NCBI GenBank assembly: GCA_965140775.1
Contig: OZ223471.1
Span: 992,001-1,056,000, forward strand
DNA from: UBA6244 sp965140775
Lineage (GTDB): Bacteria; Bacteroidota; Bacteroidia; Bacteroidales; F082
DNA length: 64,000 nucleotides
Direction of reading: 5' to 3'
In this document: one piece after another, positions 44,578 to 53,010 of the stretch
How the letters are laid out: each line of letters opens with the position of its first letter
Numbering within the stretch: position 1 is the first letter of the stretch
Translations under genes and position numbers: made by a program
Notes under the pieces: model-generated
The model's input: the letters and a program-made list of their open reading frames with translations, nothing else
Told to the model about the DNA's origin: nothing
The model's database searches: none

Positions 44578-46101
44578 TTATTCCAAACTGCCGATGGTGG
44601 CTTCCACTTCAGTGAGCACCTCGCAGGATTTGATTAGAGCTTTCATGGCGTTGTGGTCGTTGTACAGGGGTCGGTCTATTTCCAAAAAGTCCACATGGCG
44701 GCGCACCACTTCATGGGCTTTGGTCACGCCTTTTCCAAAGTGATACTCGCGGAAATCGAGCGCCTGGGCTGCAGCCATCATTTCAATGCCCAAAATGCCG
44801 TAGGCGTTGTCGAGGATTTGGAAATTTTTAATGGCCGTGTTCATGCCCATGGAAACAAAATCTTCCTGGTCGGCAGCAGCGGGAATACTTTGTACAGACG
44901 CCGGTGCCGATAAAATGCGTTGTTCCACAATTTGCATGTCGGCGGTATATTGACTGAGCATCAAACCTGAGAACATACCGGCACCTTTGGTCAGAAATGG
45001 AGGCAATCCACAGCTCAATGCGGGGTTGTTGAGTCGGTTCATTCTGCGTTCCGACATCACACTCACCATGGTAATGGCAATTCCGGCCATGTCCATGGGA
45101 AGGCTTACCGGAGTACCCTGAAAATTGGCACCAGAGAGCTGGATATTTTCATCCGGGAAAAAGATGGGGTTGTCGCCCACGCCGTTGAGTTCGATTTCCA
45201 CCTGCGAACGTGCATAGGCCAGTGCATCATGGGCAGCACCAATCACCTGTGGCGTCGATCGCATGGAATAAGCATCCTGAACTTTGTGGGCTACCTTGCC
45301 GGTTTTCAGGTCGCCGCCTTCTACCAGCTTACCAATGGCCTTGGCACTGCGAACGGCACCTTTAAATCCGCGAACCTCGTGCAATCGTGCGGTATAGGGT
45401 CCCATGTTGGCTTTCAGCGCTTCCAACGACATGGCAGCAGCTATTTCTGCTTGTTTAAGCCAGTTGTTGGCATCAAACAAAAATAAGGCACTCATGGCGG
45501 TCAGCACATTCGACCCGTTGATGGTTCCCAATCCGTCGCGGGCTTGTAATCCCGGGATGGGGATGCCTGCTTTTTCCATGGCCACGCTGCCTTCGAGCAA
45601 TTCTCCCTTATAGTATGCTTTTCCTTCGCCCATGAGCAGCAGGGCAATTTGCGACATGGGTGCAAGGTCGCCGGAGGCACCCACCGAACCTTTTTGACAA
45701 ACAAAAGGGGTAACGCCCTTGTTGAGCATCTCAATTAGCGTGAGGGTGATTTCCGGACGAATACCGGAGTGTCCGTGTGCATGCACATTGATACGTCCGA
45801 GCATGGCACCCCTTACGTAATCCAGTGGCATGGCTTCACCAATGCCGGCAGCGTGGTTGTAAATCAGGTATTTCTGAAAGTCTTTTACCTGGTCGTCGTT
45901 GAGCACGACTTCCGAAAATTCGCCAATACCGGTGTTTACGCCATACATAATTTCGTGGGCGTCAATTTTTCGTTCGAGCATGGCACGGCATTTTTTGATG
46001 CGTTCCAATGCGTCGGGATGCAAGGCAACCTTTTTGTTGTTACGGGCAACGGATACCACGTCTTCGATGGTTAATCCTGAACCTTTGATAACTAATGTCA
46101 T
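44578..46101 (-). CDS. Aromatic amino acid ammonia-lyase family (HAL/PAL/TAL), specificity uncertain
   Basis: A 507-residue MIO-dependent lyase or aminomutase. The cofactor-forming Ala-Ser-Gly is in GSVGASGDLAPMSQ, and MYGVNTGIGEF carries the catalytic tyrosine. Further residues are DNPIFFPDE, GANFQGTPVSLPMD and AAADQEDFVSMGMN. It differs from the canonical hutH at 46960-48483: YNHAAGIG in place of KSHACGLG at the substrate loop, and PMSQ in place of PLAH after the MIO. The substrate could be histidine, tyrosine or another amino acid. It heads a unit with two small membrane proteins. Confidence 0.85.
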   Translation of the reverse strand: MTLVIKGSGLTIEDVVSVARNNKKVALHPDALERIKKCRAMLERKIDAHEIMYGVNTGIGEFSEVVLNDDQVKDFQKYLIYNHAAGIGEAMPLDYVRGAMLGRINVHAHGHSGIRPEITLTLIEMLNKGVTPFVCQKGSVGASGDLAPMSQIALLLMGEGKAYYKGELLEGSVAMEKAGIPIPGLQARDGLGTINGSNVLTAMSALFLFDANNWLKQAEIAAAMSLEALKANMGPYTARLHEVRGFKGAVRSAKAIGKLVEGGDLKTGKVAHKVQDAYSMRSTPQVIGAAHDALAYARSQVEIELNGVGDNPIFFPDENIQLSGANFQGTPVSLPMDMAGIAITMVSVMSERRMNRLNNPALSCGLPPFLTKGAGMFSGLMLSQYTADMQIVEQRILSAPASVQSIPAAADQEDFVSMGMNTAIKNFQILDNAYGILGIEMMAAAQALDFREYHFGKGVTKAHEVVRRHVDFLEIDRPLYNDHNAMKALIKSCEVLTEVEATIGSLE

Positions 46102-46355
46102 TTTTAAACTGTTTTAGTATGTTATCCGAAATGGCTTTTGAGGGCCTTTCGGGAAATTATATTGAACAGCCTCACCTTGGCAAGCTGTAATTGTTTTCGG
46201 TGCACGTTGATCAACAGGCGAAATTAGAGAAAAAAATGGTTGTTTTGATATTGGGAGCCTTTTCCCTTTCGGGAAAAATTCAATCGATCGGCTATAAAAA
46301 ATTATTGTTGTCCGGTAAAAATAAACAGAAAACGCTACAATGCGTAATATATATC

Positions 46356-46486
46356 GTCCGCCCATGGCGGACTTACTAAACAAAATTGTAATTTTTTACC
46401 CATATTTAGCCCCTAACGGGGCTGTCCCGTTGGGACAAGATGTTGGTAGAATGCAAATTAAGGCCTCCAAAAAGTCCCGTAGGGAC
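46356..46486. repeat. Cluster of four short perfect hairpins (REP-like)
   Basis: The spacer between the divergent lyase and thioredoxin genes holds GTCCGCC-CAT-GGCGGAC (46356-46372), GCCCC-TAAC-GGGGC (46409-46422), GTCCC-GTT-GGGAC (46424-46436) and GTCCC-GTA-GGGAC (46474-46486). Three have three-base loops, one four. They share form with the hairpins at 24714-25070. The rest of the 46102-46630 spacer shows no gene. Confidence 0.88.
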
Positions 46487-46588
46487 GGTACATTCTTATT
46501 AACCACACATCAATGATAAAAAATGTAAACGCTCCAACTGGAAATGTTCATTCCTGAAATATGGAAGTTTGTCTAAAGAGTTTTAATG

Positions 46589-46596
46589 TACTTTTG
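46589..46596 (+). promoter_or_regulatory. -7 element for the thioredoxin-like gene
   Basis: TACTTTTG, 34 nt before the ATG at 46631. It overlaps the upstream in-frame ATG at 46586 and so argues against that start. Confidence 0.6.
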
Positions 46597-46630
46597 CCGC
46601 CCTGAATTTGCTGAAATAATCATCGATAAT

Positions 46631-46963
46631 ATGTACACAAAACTCACTACAAACCAAGAGGTAACCCGCGAAATAACTGCCAACGATGCAGTAATTCTAT
46701 ACTTTTACAACGACCATTGTGCGCCTTGCATCAGCTTGCGACCCAAGGTGAAGGAGTTGGTTGACAATCAATTTCCCAAGATTAAGCTCTTTTTTGTGAA
46801 CTCAGAAAAATATCCGGATATCCCGGCAGGGTTTCAGGTATTTTCCAATCCAACGTTGCTGTTGTTTTTTGACGGGCGCGAATACCGTCGCGAAAGCAAG
46901 TATATCTCCATTCCACAACTCGCCGAGGAAATCAGCAGACCCTATGAGATGCTGTTTGGTTAA
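46631..46963 (+). CDS. Thioredoxin-family protein with CAPC active site
   Basis: A 110-residue cytosolic thioredoxin fold. The active site is FYNDHCAPCISLRP (CAPC rather than CGPC). The cis-proline loop is FSNPTLLLFFDG, and the central strand is KIKLFFVNSEKYPDIPAGFQV. It lacks a signal peptide. The ATG at 46631 is chosen because the earlier in-frame ATG lies inside the promoter element. Its 3' end overlaps the convergent hutH by 4 nt. It may be a substrate of TrxB, but the canonical WCGPC thioredoxin is not in the window. Confidence 0.85.
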   Translation: MYTKLTTNQEVTREITANDAVILYFYNDHCAPCISLRPKVKELVDNQFPKIKLFFVNSEKYPDIPAGFQVFSNPTLLLFFDGREYRRESKYISIPQLAEEISRPYEMLFG

Positions 46964-48483
46964 ACCTCGGGATTGAGTGCATCGGGAATTTCATAATCCA
47001 CCTCACGAAGGAATTGGATGGATCGTTCCATTTCGTCGTGCATGATTTTATCTTCTTCAACAAAAGCTACCTTGTCACGGTATTTTTTCACAAACTCTTC
47101 AATAAAAGGAGAGCTTTTGGCAGGTTTTCTGAAATCAAGGGCTTGGGCGGCATTGAACAACTCGATGGCCAGAATGCGTTCCAGGTTTTCAACCACTTTA
47201 AATCCTTTGGTGGCGGCATTGGCACCCATGCTCACGTGGTCTTCCTGACCTTGTGAAGATTCGATGGAATCCACCGATGCGGGGGTGCACAACTGTTTGT
47301 TTTGGTTGACGATGCTGGCGGCGGTATATTGTGGAATCATAAAGCCGGAGTTTAAGCCGGGATTGGCCACCAAAAACGGAGGTAAACCTCTTTTTCCACT
47401 GAGCAATTGATAGGTGCGTCGCTCGCTGATGTTTCCCCATTCGGCAGCAGCAATGGCCATGTTGTCGAGTGCCAAAGCCAGTGGTTGTCCGTGAAAATTT
47501 CCTCCCGACACAATCACATCCAATTCGGGAAAAATGGTGGGATTGTCGGTAACCGCATTGATTTCGGATGAAAAAACCGACGACACATAGTTGATGCTGT
47601 CTTTGGAGGCACCATGCACCTGTGGAATACAGCGGAAGGAGTAGGGATCCTGCACATGTTCTTTTTCGCGGGTGATGATTTCACTTCCGGCCAACAACAA
47701 ACGCATACGTTCGGCGGTCTGAATCTGACCCTTGTGGTGTCGGATGACGTGCAATTCGTGCATAAAGGGCTCGATTCTTCCGTCGAAAGCGTCCAAAGAG
47801 ATGGCGCTGATAATGTCGGCCAATTCGGATAACCGGAATAGCTTGAGCAGGGAATAAACTCCGTAAGCACTCATAAATTGGGTTCCGTTGAGCAAGGCCA
47901 AACCTTCCTTCGATTTGAGTTTGATGGGTTCCCATTCGCGACGTGCCAAGGCTTGTGCAGCAGTAGTGCGAACGCCGTGATCGTAAACCTCTCCCAATCC
48001 AATGAGTGGCAACGACATGTGTGCCAGTGGTGATAAGTCGCCCGAAGCACCCAGCGAGCCCAATTGGTAAACCACCGGAATGATGTTGTGGTTGTAAAAA
48101 TCAACCAGTCGTTGCACGGTCGCAAGTTGCACTCCCGAGTGGCCATACGACAAGGATTGGATTTTCAACAAAATCATGAGTTTCACCACTTCCTTTGGCA
48201 CTTCATCGCCCAAACCACAAGCGTGCGATTTCACCAGATTTTCCTGCAATTTACCCAAATCTTCACGGGAAATGCGTTGGTTGTAAAGGGCACCAAATCC
48301 GGTGTTGATGCCATATATGGGGTCGTCCTGATTGGCAGTTTTATTGTCCAGGTATGTTCTGCAGGTTTCTATTCTTTTTTTCGATTCGTCCGACAACTGA
48401 ATGGCATGGCCGTTTTTAATGAGATCGAAAATAGCCTTAAAAGTCAATTTGCCATGGTTGATATAATGGATGCCGCTATTCAT
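46960..48483 (-). CDS. hutH: Histidine ammonia-lyase
   Basis: Deaminates histidine to urocanate, the first step of histidine degradation. The 507-residue protein has PIYGINTGFGALYNQ with the catalytic tyrosine, LVKSHACGLGDEV, the MIO-forming Ala-Ser-Gly in GSLGASGDLSPLAH, TDNPTIFPE, GGNFHGQPLALALD and SSQGQEDHVSMGANAA. All are typical of Bacteroidota HutH. It lies 7 nt after hisS on the same strand, so the charging and degrading enzymes for histidine are co-transcribed. hutU lies at the left end of the window. Confidence 0.93.
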   Translation of the reverse strand: MNSGIHYINHGKLTFKAIFDLIKNGHAIQLSDESKKRIETCRTYLDNKTANQDDPIYGINTGFGALYNQRISREDLGKLQENLVKSHACGLGDEVPKEVVKLMILLKIQSLSYGHSGVQLATVQRLVDFYNHNIIPVVYQLGSLGASGDLSPLAHMSLPLIGLGEVYDHGVRTTAAQALARREWEPIKLKSKEGLALLNGTQFMSAYGVYSLLKLFRLSELADIISAISLDAFDGRIEPFMHELHVIRHHKGQIQTAERMRLLLAGSEIITREKEHVQDPYSFRCIPQVHGASKDSINYVSSVFSSEINAVTDNPTIFPELDVIVSGGNFHGQPLALALDNMAIAAAEWGNISERRTYQLLSGKRGLPPFLVANPGLNSGFMIPQYTAASIVNQNKQLCTPASVDSIESSQGQEDHVSMGANAATKGFKVVENLERILAIELFNAAQALDFRKPAKSSPFIEEFVKKYRDKVAFVEEDKIMHDEMERSIQFLREVDYEIPDALNPEV

Positions 48484-48490
48484 GGTGGAA

Positions 48491-49861
48491 TTAATAATTG
48501 GTTTGAATGGTTTGGATTAACTGCTCGATGGATACCTGTTCCTGGGTTCCGGTTTTCATGTGTTTCAGGTTATATGTTCCGGATTTTATTTCTTCGGCAC
48601 CGATGAGCAATACCAGGGGTATATTTTTCTGATCTGCGTACTTCATTTGCTTTTTCAGTTTGTCGGCATCGGGATAAAGCTCGGCGCGAATACCCTGTTG
48701 CTGAATTTTTTCCAGCAATGTCAGGCTGTGTTTGGCTTCTTCTTCACCAAAATTAACCAAAAGTACCTGTGTGGTGTTTTCCACGTTGGCCGGAAATAGG
48801 TTAAGTTCTTCCATCACATCGTAAATACGGTCGGCGCCAAAGGAAACACCCACGCCCGACATGCCCGACAGCCCAAAGATGCTGGTGAGATCGTCGTAAC
48901 GTCCGCCACCACAAATGCTGCCTATTTGCACATCTTTGGCTTTCACCTCGATGATGGCTCCGGTGTAGTAGTTGAGGCCCCGTGCAAGTGATTGATCCAG
49001 CTCCACTTCTGCCTTGATATTTAAGGTGGAAAGGTGGTTGAGTACGGTATTCAGTTCCATGATGCCTGCCACACCTTCCTTGGTGTGGCCAATCAATTCG
49101 CGCAGGCAATTGAGTTTGGAAGCATTGCTCCCACTAAGGTTGATGATGGGTTCCAGGTTTTCGATGTTTTCAGACGTGAAGCCCTTCGACAGAAGTTCTT
49201 CATACACCTTTTCGATGCCAATCTTGTCCAGCTTATCAATGGCAGTGGTCAGGTCGGTAATCATCTCCGGTTTATCGATGGTTTGGGCAATGCCACTCAG
49301 GATTTTTCTGTTGTTCAACTTAATGACAATCTGTATGTTCAGTTTTTTGAACACCTCATCCACCATGCGAATCAACTCCACTTCGTTGAGTAACGAAGTG
49401 CTGCCAATCACATCCACATCGCATTGAAAAAACTCCTGATATCGTCCTTTTTGGGGACGGTCGGCACGCCAAACGGGCTGAATCTGATATCTTTTAAATG
49501 GAAAACTAAGTTCGTGTTGGTGTTGTACCACAAACCGGGCAAAGGGTACCGTAAGGTCGTACCGCAGTCCTTTTTCAGCAATTTGGGTGGTCAGTTTGTT
49601 AACGGACTCCTCATTCATCAGTGCGGGATCGGCTTTGGCCAGATAGTTTCCCGATTTCAGGATTTTGAAAAGCAATTTGTCGCCTTCTTCTCCATATTTA
49701 CCCATCAGGGTACTCAGCAGCTCCATGGATGGGGTTTCGATGGGCAGGTAGCCGTACTGCTGAAAAACTGATTTGATGGTGTCGAAAAGGTAGTTTCTTT
49801 TCACCATTTGTTCGGGAATAAAGTCCCGGGTGCCTTTGGGTGTTCCTATTTTTTGTGCCAT
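48491..49861 (-). CDS. hisS: Histidyl-tRNA synthetase
   Basis: Charges tRNA-His. A 456-residue class II synthetase: MAQKIGTPKGTRDFIPEQM at the chosen ATG (49861), motif 2 around KRYQIQPVWRADRPQKGRYQEFFQCDVD, the histidine-A motif ARGLNYYTG, GGGRYDDL and the anticodon-binding domain from about residue 365. An in-frame upstream start would overlap the TAATTTTG element, so it is disfavoured. Followed closely by hutH. Confidence 0.95.
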   Translation of the reverse strand: MAQKIGTPKGTRDFIPEQMVKRNYLFDTIKSVFQQYGYLPIETPSMELLSTLMGKYGEEGDKLLFKILKSGNYLAKADPALMNEESVNKLTTQIAEKGLRYDLTVPFARFVVQHQHELSFPFKRYQIQPVWRADRPQKGRYQEFFQCDVDVIGSTSLLNEVELIRMVDEVFKKLNIQIVIKLNNRKILSGIAQTIDKPEMITDLTTAIDKLDKIGIEKVYEELLSKGFTSENIENLEPIINLSGSNASKLNCLRELIGHTKEGVAGIMELNTVLNHLSTLNIKAEVELDQSLARGLNYYTGAIIEVKAKDVQIGSICGGGRYDDLTSIFGLSGMSGVGVSFGADRIYDVMEELNLFPANVENTTQVLLVNFGEEEAKHSLTLLEKIQQQGIRAELYPDADKLKKQMKYADQKNIPLVLLIGAEEIKSGTYNLKHMKTGTQEQVSIEQLIQTIQTNY

Positions 49862-49888
49862 GTGGTATTGTTTCTTGAAAAGAAGCGG

Positions 49889-49896
49889 CAAAATTA
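49889..49896 (-). promoter_or_regulatory. -7 element for hisS-hutH
   Basis: TAATTTTG on the minus strand, 27 nt before the hisS ATG. Confidence 0.55.
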
Positions 49897-49931
49897 AGCA
49901 TTTCCGCACAATACCCGGTTACAAAAGGTTG

Positions 49932-50519
49932 CTAGCTTTCCCTTTCGGGAAGAATAATTACCTCCTCCAGCGCTCGTTTGGGTACCACATGATCGCCCTG
50001 TTCATTTTCATAATAAACAGTGTTGCCGTCTTCACCTACCTCCGACAAAACGACTTTTTGGTTGGGATATCCGATGGCCACCACCAATACCACCTCCATG
50101 GTGTCGTCCAGATGAAATAATTTCTGGATTTCGTATCGGTTTACGGTACGAATGATGCATCCCCCCATGCCCATCTCTGCGGCACCCAACAACATGGTTT
50201 GGCAGGCTATCCCCACATCGATGTCGGCTTCATCATTGAGGTTGGTGTCCTGAACCACAACAATGTAGGCCGGTGGTTGCTCGCTTTGCGAGGGACCATG
50301 CCAATCCTTGAAAAACCATGCCCACCGCAAGTGTTTGAATACCTCGCGGCAATGGTTTTCATCGTTTACCAGAATGTACTTAAGGGGTTGCCTGTTTTTG
50401 GATGAAGGGGTAACTCTCGCCAGATCAATCAATTGCTTTAGTTGATCCAAGCTTATTTTTTTGTCAAAAAAATATTTCCTGTAACTGCGGTTGTGTAGCA
50501 CGAGTTCTTTTATCATCAC
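49932..50519 (-). CDS. Nitroreductase-family flavoprotein
   Basis: A 195-residue FMN-dependent oxidoreductase. Family features: NRSYRKYFFDKKISLDQLKQLIDLARVTPSSKNRQPLKYILV at the N-terminus with the FMN-phosphate Arg/Ser residues, AEMGMGGCIIRTVNRYEI in the dimer interface, and VLVVAIGYPNQK. The natural substrate is unknown (quinones, flavins or nitro compounds). It starts 1 nt after the glycosyltransferase stop codon, so it belongs to that unit, although a functional link is not evident. Confidence 0.88.
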   Translation of the reverse strand: MMIKELVLHNRSYRKYFFDKKISLDQLKQLIDLARVTPSSKNRQPLKYILVNDENHCREVFKHLRWAWFFKDWHGPSQSEQPPAYIVVVQDTNLNDEADIDVGIACQTMLLGAAEMGMGGCIIRTVNRYEIQKLFHLDDTMEVVLVVAIGYPNQKVVLSEVGEDGNTVYYENEQGDHVVPKRALEEVIILPERES

Positions 50520-50520
50520 T

Positions 50521-51696
50521 TTAGTTTTTGTAGTTGTTGAAGATACTTTCGAGCTGACGGGCTGTTTCTCCCCAGTTGTATTGTTTTTTTACAAACCGAT
50601 GACCGTTTTCTGCAATTTGTTGGTAGGTGGTTGGGTTGTCCAGAAGCCTGAGAATATGATTCGACAGAGCTGCGGCAGATTCTCCTACCAGGATTTCTTT
50701 TTCGTTGACGGCACACAAAGCGTTGTTGGCCAGCGTGGTAGTGATGGTGGGCAGTTTCATCGACATGGCTTCGAGCAACTTGTTTTGCAAGCCTGTGCCC
50801 AACCGCATGGGGGCAATAAATATTTTTGACGAAGCGTAAGCATCCCGGATATCGTCCATCCACCCACTTACGATTACTTTATCAGATTTCAGGGCACTTA
50901 CCCGACTGTCGGGACTTGCCCCTGCCAGCAACAAACGTGCCTCGGGATGTTGTTTCCAAACCAGCGGCATGATTTCTTTGGCCAGAAATACGGCAGCATC
51001 CACGTTGGGAGGGTAAGCCATATTTCCGGTAAAAACCACCTCAAACTTTTTCCCGGCATCCCGGGGTTTGAAAAAATCGTGGTCCACGCCATTCAGAATC
51101 ACATGAATACGCTCGTGTTCAGGATGGGGAATGAGGTCGCGATCGGGTATGGAAATGATGGTGTGGTGGTCGAAAAGGTCGAAAACCTCTGCTTCATAAT
51201 TGGCCAGACGTTTGTATTCCATCTTGATCATGGGTCGAAAGAAGATCGAAGACGTTCCGATTCTGCGTTTCATTCCGTAGGAAAAAACGTCTTGATAGTC
51301 AATTGTTTTGGTAATAGGAATGTGTTTAACGTACTCCGCTGTTCTGATTAGTTGACAATAAACATGATCGGGTTTATATTCTTTGATCAATCGTTTCACC
51401 TCACGCGATGCCTTATGGTTGTAAAAGTAGCCTGCTTGGAGGGGCAGATTGGAAAAAAAGGCACGTGCGATGTTGATGACCCTTCCCCAAAGGGGTAAAT
51501 CGAGAAAGTTGATAGATCGGCAATAGGGTTGCAAAGCGCTGAAAGCCTTTTGTTTATCGATTCCGGATACAGGATTTAATGCGCACAGGATAATCTCATT
51601 GTTTTTCGACAATTCTTTAATCTGGTGAAAAGCCCTCAGTTTGTCGCCTTTCTCAAGGGGGTAAGGAATACGTGAAAGCAGAATAAAAATGCGCAT
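50521..51696 (-). CDS. Family 4 glycosyltransferase
   Basis: A 391-residue GT-B enzyme. The N-terminal acceptor domain starts MRIFILLSRIPYPLEKGDKLRAFH. The donor domain has VILNGVDHDFFKP, FTGNMAYPPNVDAA and the C-terminal APMRLGTGLQNKLLEAMSM with the ExxxxxE-type nucleotide-sugar motif. No membrane segment. It probably adds a sugar to an envelope polysaccharide. The linked gene (51781) encodes another GT of the same type; together with the Lpt permease upstream this marks a surface-glycan unit. Confidence 0.9.
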   Translation of the reverse strand: MRIFILLSRIPYPLEKGDKLRAFHQIKELSKNNEIILCALNPVSGIDKQKAFSALQPYCRSINFLDLPLWGRVINIARAFFSNLPLQAGYFYNHKASREVKRLIKEYKPDHVYCQLIRTAEYVKHIPITKTIDYQDVFSYGMKRRIGTSSIFFRPMIKMEYKRLANYEAEVFDLFDHHTIISIPDRDLIPHPEHERIHVILNGVDHDFFKPRDAGKKFEVVFTGNMAYPPNVDAAVFLAKEIMPLVWKQHPEARLLLAGASPDSRVSALKSDKVIVSGWMDDIRDAYASSKIFIAPMRLGTGLQNKLLEAMSMKLPTITTTLANNALCAVNEKEILVGESAAALSNHILRLLDNPTTYQQIAENGHRFVKKQYNWGETARQLESIFNNYKN

Positions 51697-51780
51697 ATCG
51701 ATTACTAAAGTTGTTTTAGCTTCCGAAAAGTATTTGGCTGTCCGACTATTCGGGGCTAAAAAAGAAATTCATGGCAAAAA

Positions 51781-53010
51781 TCATAAAATATGTTGATAGA
51801 AGTTCACCAACTGCTGAATAATTTTTGGTGTGTTGTGTTCCTGCAGTATGAGTTGCTGTGCTGCCTTGCCCAGTTCCGCGGTCTTTTGGGGGTTTGTGAA
51901 CAAGGTGTAAATGGCATCGGCAAAATCGTCGGCGGTGTCGGCAATCAGCATGTTTTTACCATGGGTATAGTTGATTCCTTCGGCACCTATAGAGGTGGAG
52001 ATCACCGCTTTTCCCATGGCCATGCCTTCGATAATTTTTATGCGGATGCCACTTCCCGAAAACAAGGGGGCGATGAGGATGGATTTGGATTGGATGAACT
52101 CGTAGGCATCGTCCACTTCGCCTTCAATCACCACGTTGTCAAGCTGCAATTGTTGTAACCACAGGGGCATTTCACGTCCGGCAAGATGGATTTTTAGTTC
52201 AGGTAAACGTTGGTGTACCACCGGCCATACCTGATCGATAAACCAGCGGATACCTTCTTCGTTGGGCATCCAGTTCATGGCGCCAATGTGGTAGAGTGCG
52301 TGTTCGGGTTTGCCGCCGGGTTTTAGCTTAAGTTTTTCCGGATGGATGCCCGTAGGTAATGCCAAAACGGGCTTTTTTGTGTGTTCCATGAAAAATGGCG
52401 CATCTACAGGCGATATGGGCACAATGCCATCATATTGGTTGAGGATATTTTTCTCGTAAGCTTCAAGGGTAGCCGATAAGTGGTTCAGGTAGGCCTTTTT
52501 CAACGGATTTTTGGTGATGGAAGCCACGCGTTTCCAAACAAGGTGTTCGATATTGTGCGCCCTGAGCACAATTTTGGCTTTGGATAACTCCCGGATGGTA
52601 TCCAGATAGGGCGACATAAACAGGGTTTCAATTTGCACGATATCGTAGCAGTCGTGCATGAGCACCTTTCTGAGCAGCTTGTCAAAGTCTTTGGAGATAA
52701 ACCGTTGAACGTGGTAGCTTTTTTTTGTAAACAAATTCAAAAAAGCATCAACCGGTTTTATCGACAAGTCGATGTACCCCAATTCAATTTGGGTTTTGTC
52801 GTGATATGTTACAGGAATGTCCTGAGGGTCAACAGCATACTTGTTGGTATTGATGGCGAGCACCTTAACGTGATGACCTGCTTCGGCCATACCTTCAATC
52901 AGATTGTTCATGGCAATGGGGCCACCTTCGCGGGCAGGCCAGGGCGATTTATTGCAGATGAACAATATGCTCAGGGGTTTTTCAATTATTTTCGATTCCG
53001 TTTCAGCCAT
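51781..53010 (-). CDS. Family 4 glycosyltransferase
   Basis: A 409-residue GT-B enzyme. ILFICNKSPWPAREGGPIAMNNLIEGMAEAGH is the N-terminal nucleotide fold. VLALPTGIHPEKL and HIGAMNWMPNEEGIRWFID begin the donor domain. PLFSGSGIRIKIIEGMAMGKAVIST holds the donor-binding glutamates. Its start overlaps the end of the LptF/G-type gene by 8 nt, so translation is coupled. It is 84 nt from the next GT gene. Acceptor unknown. Confidence 0.9.
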   Translation of the reverse strand: MAETESKIIEKPLSILFICNKSPWPAREGGPIAMNNLIEGMAEAGHHVKVLAINTNKYAVDPQDIPVTYHDKTQIELGYIDLSIKPVDAFLNLFTKKSYHVQRFISKDFDKLLRKVLMHDCYDIVQIETLFMSPYLDTIRELSKAKIVLRAHNIEHLVWKRVASITKNPLKKAYLNHLSATLEAYEKNILNQYDGIVPISPVDAPFFMEHTKKPVLALPTGIHPEKLKLKPGGKPEHALYHIGAMNWMPNEEGIRWFIDQVWPVVHQRLPELKIHLAGREMPLWLQQLQLDNVVIEGEVDDAYEFIQSKSILIAPLFSGSGIRIKIIEGMAMGKAVISTSIGAEGINYTHGKNMLIADTADDFADAIYTLFTNPQKTAELGKAAQQLILQEHNTPKIIQQLVNFYQHIL

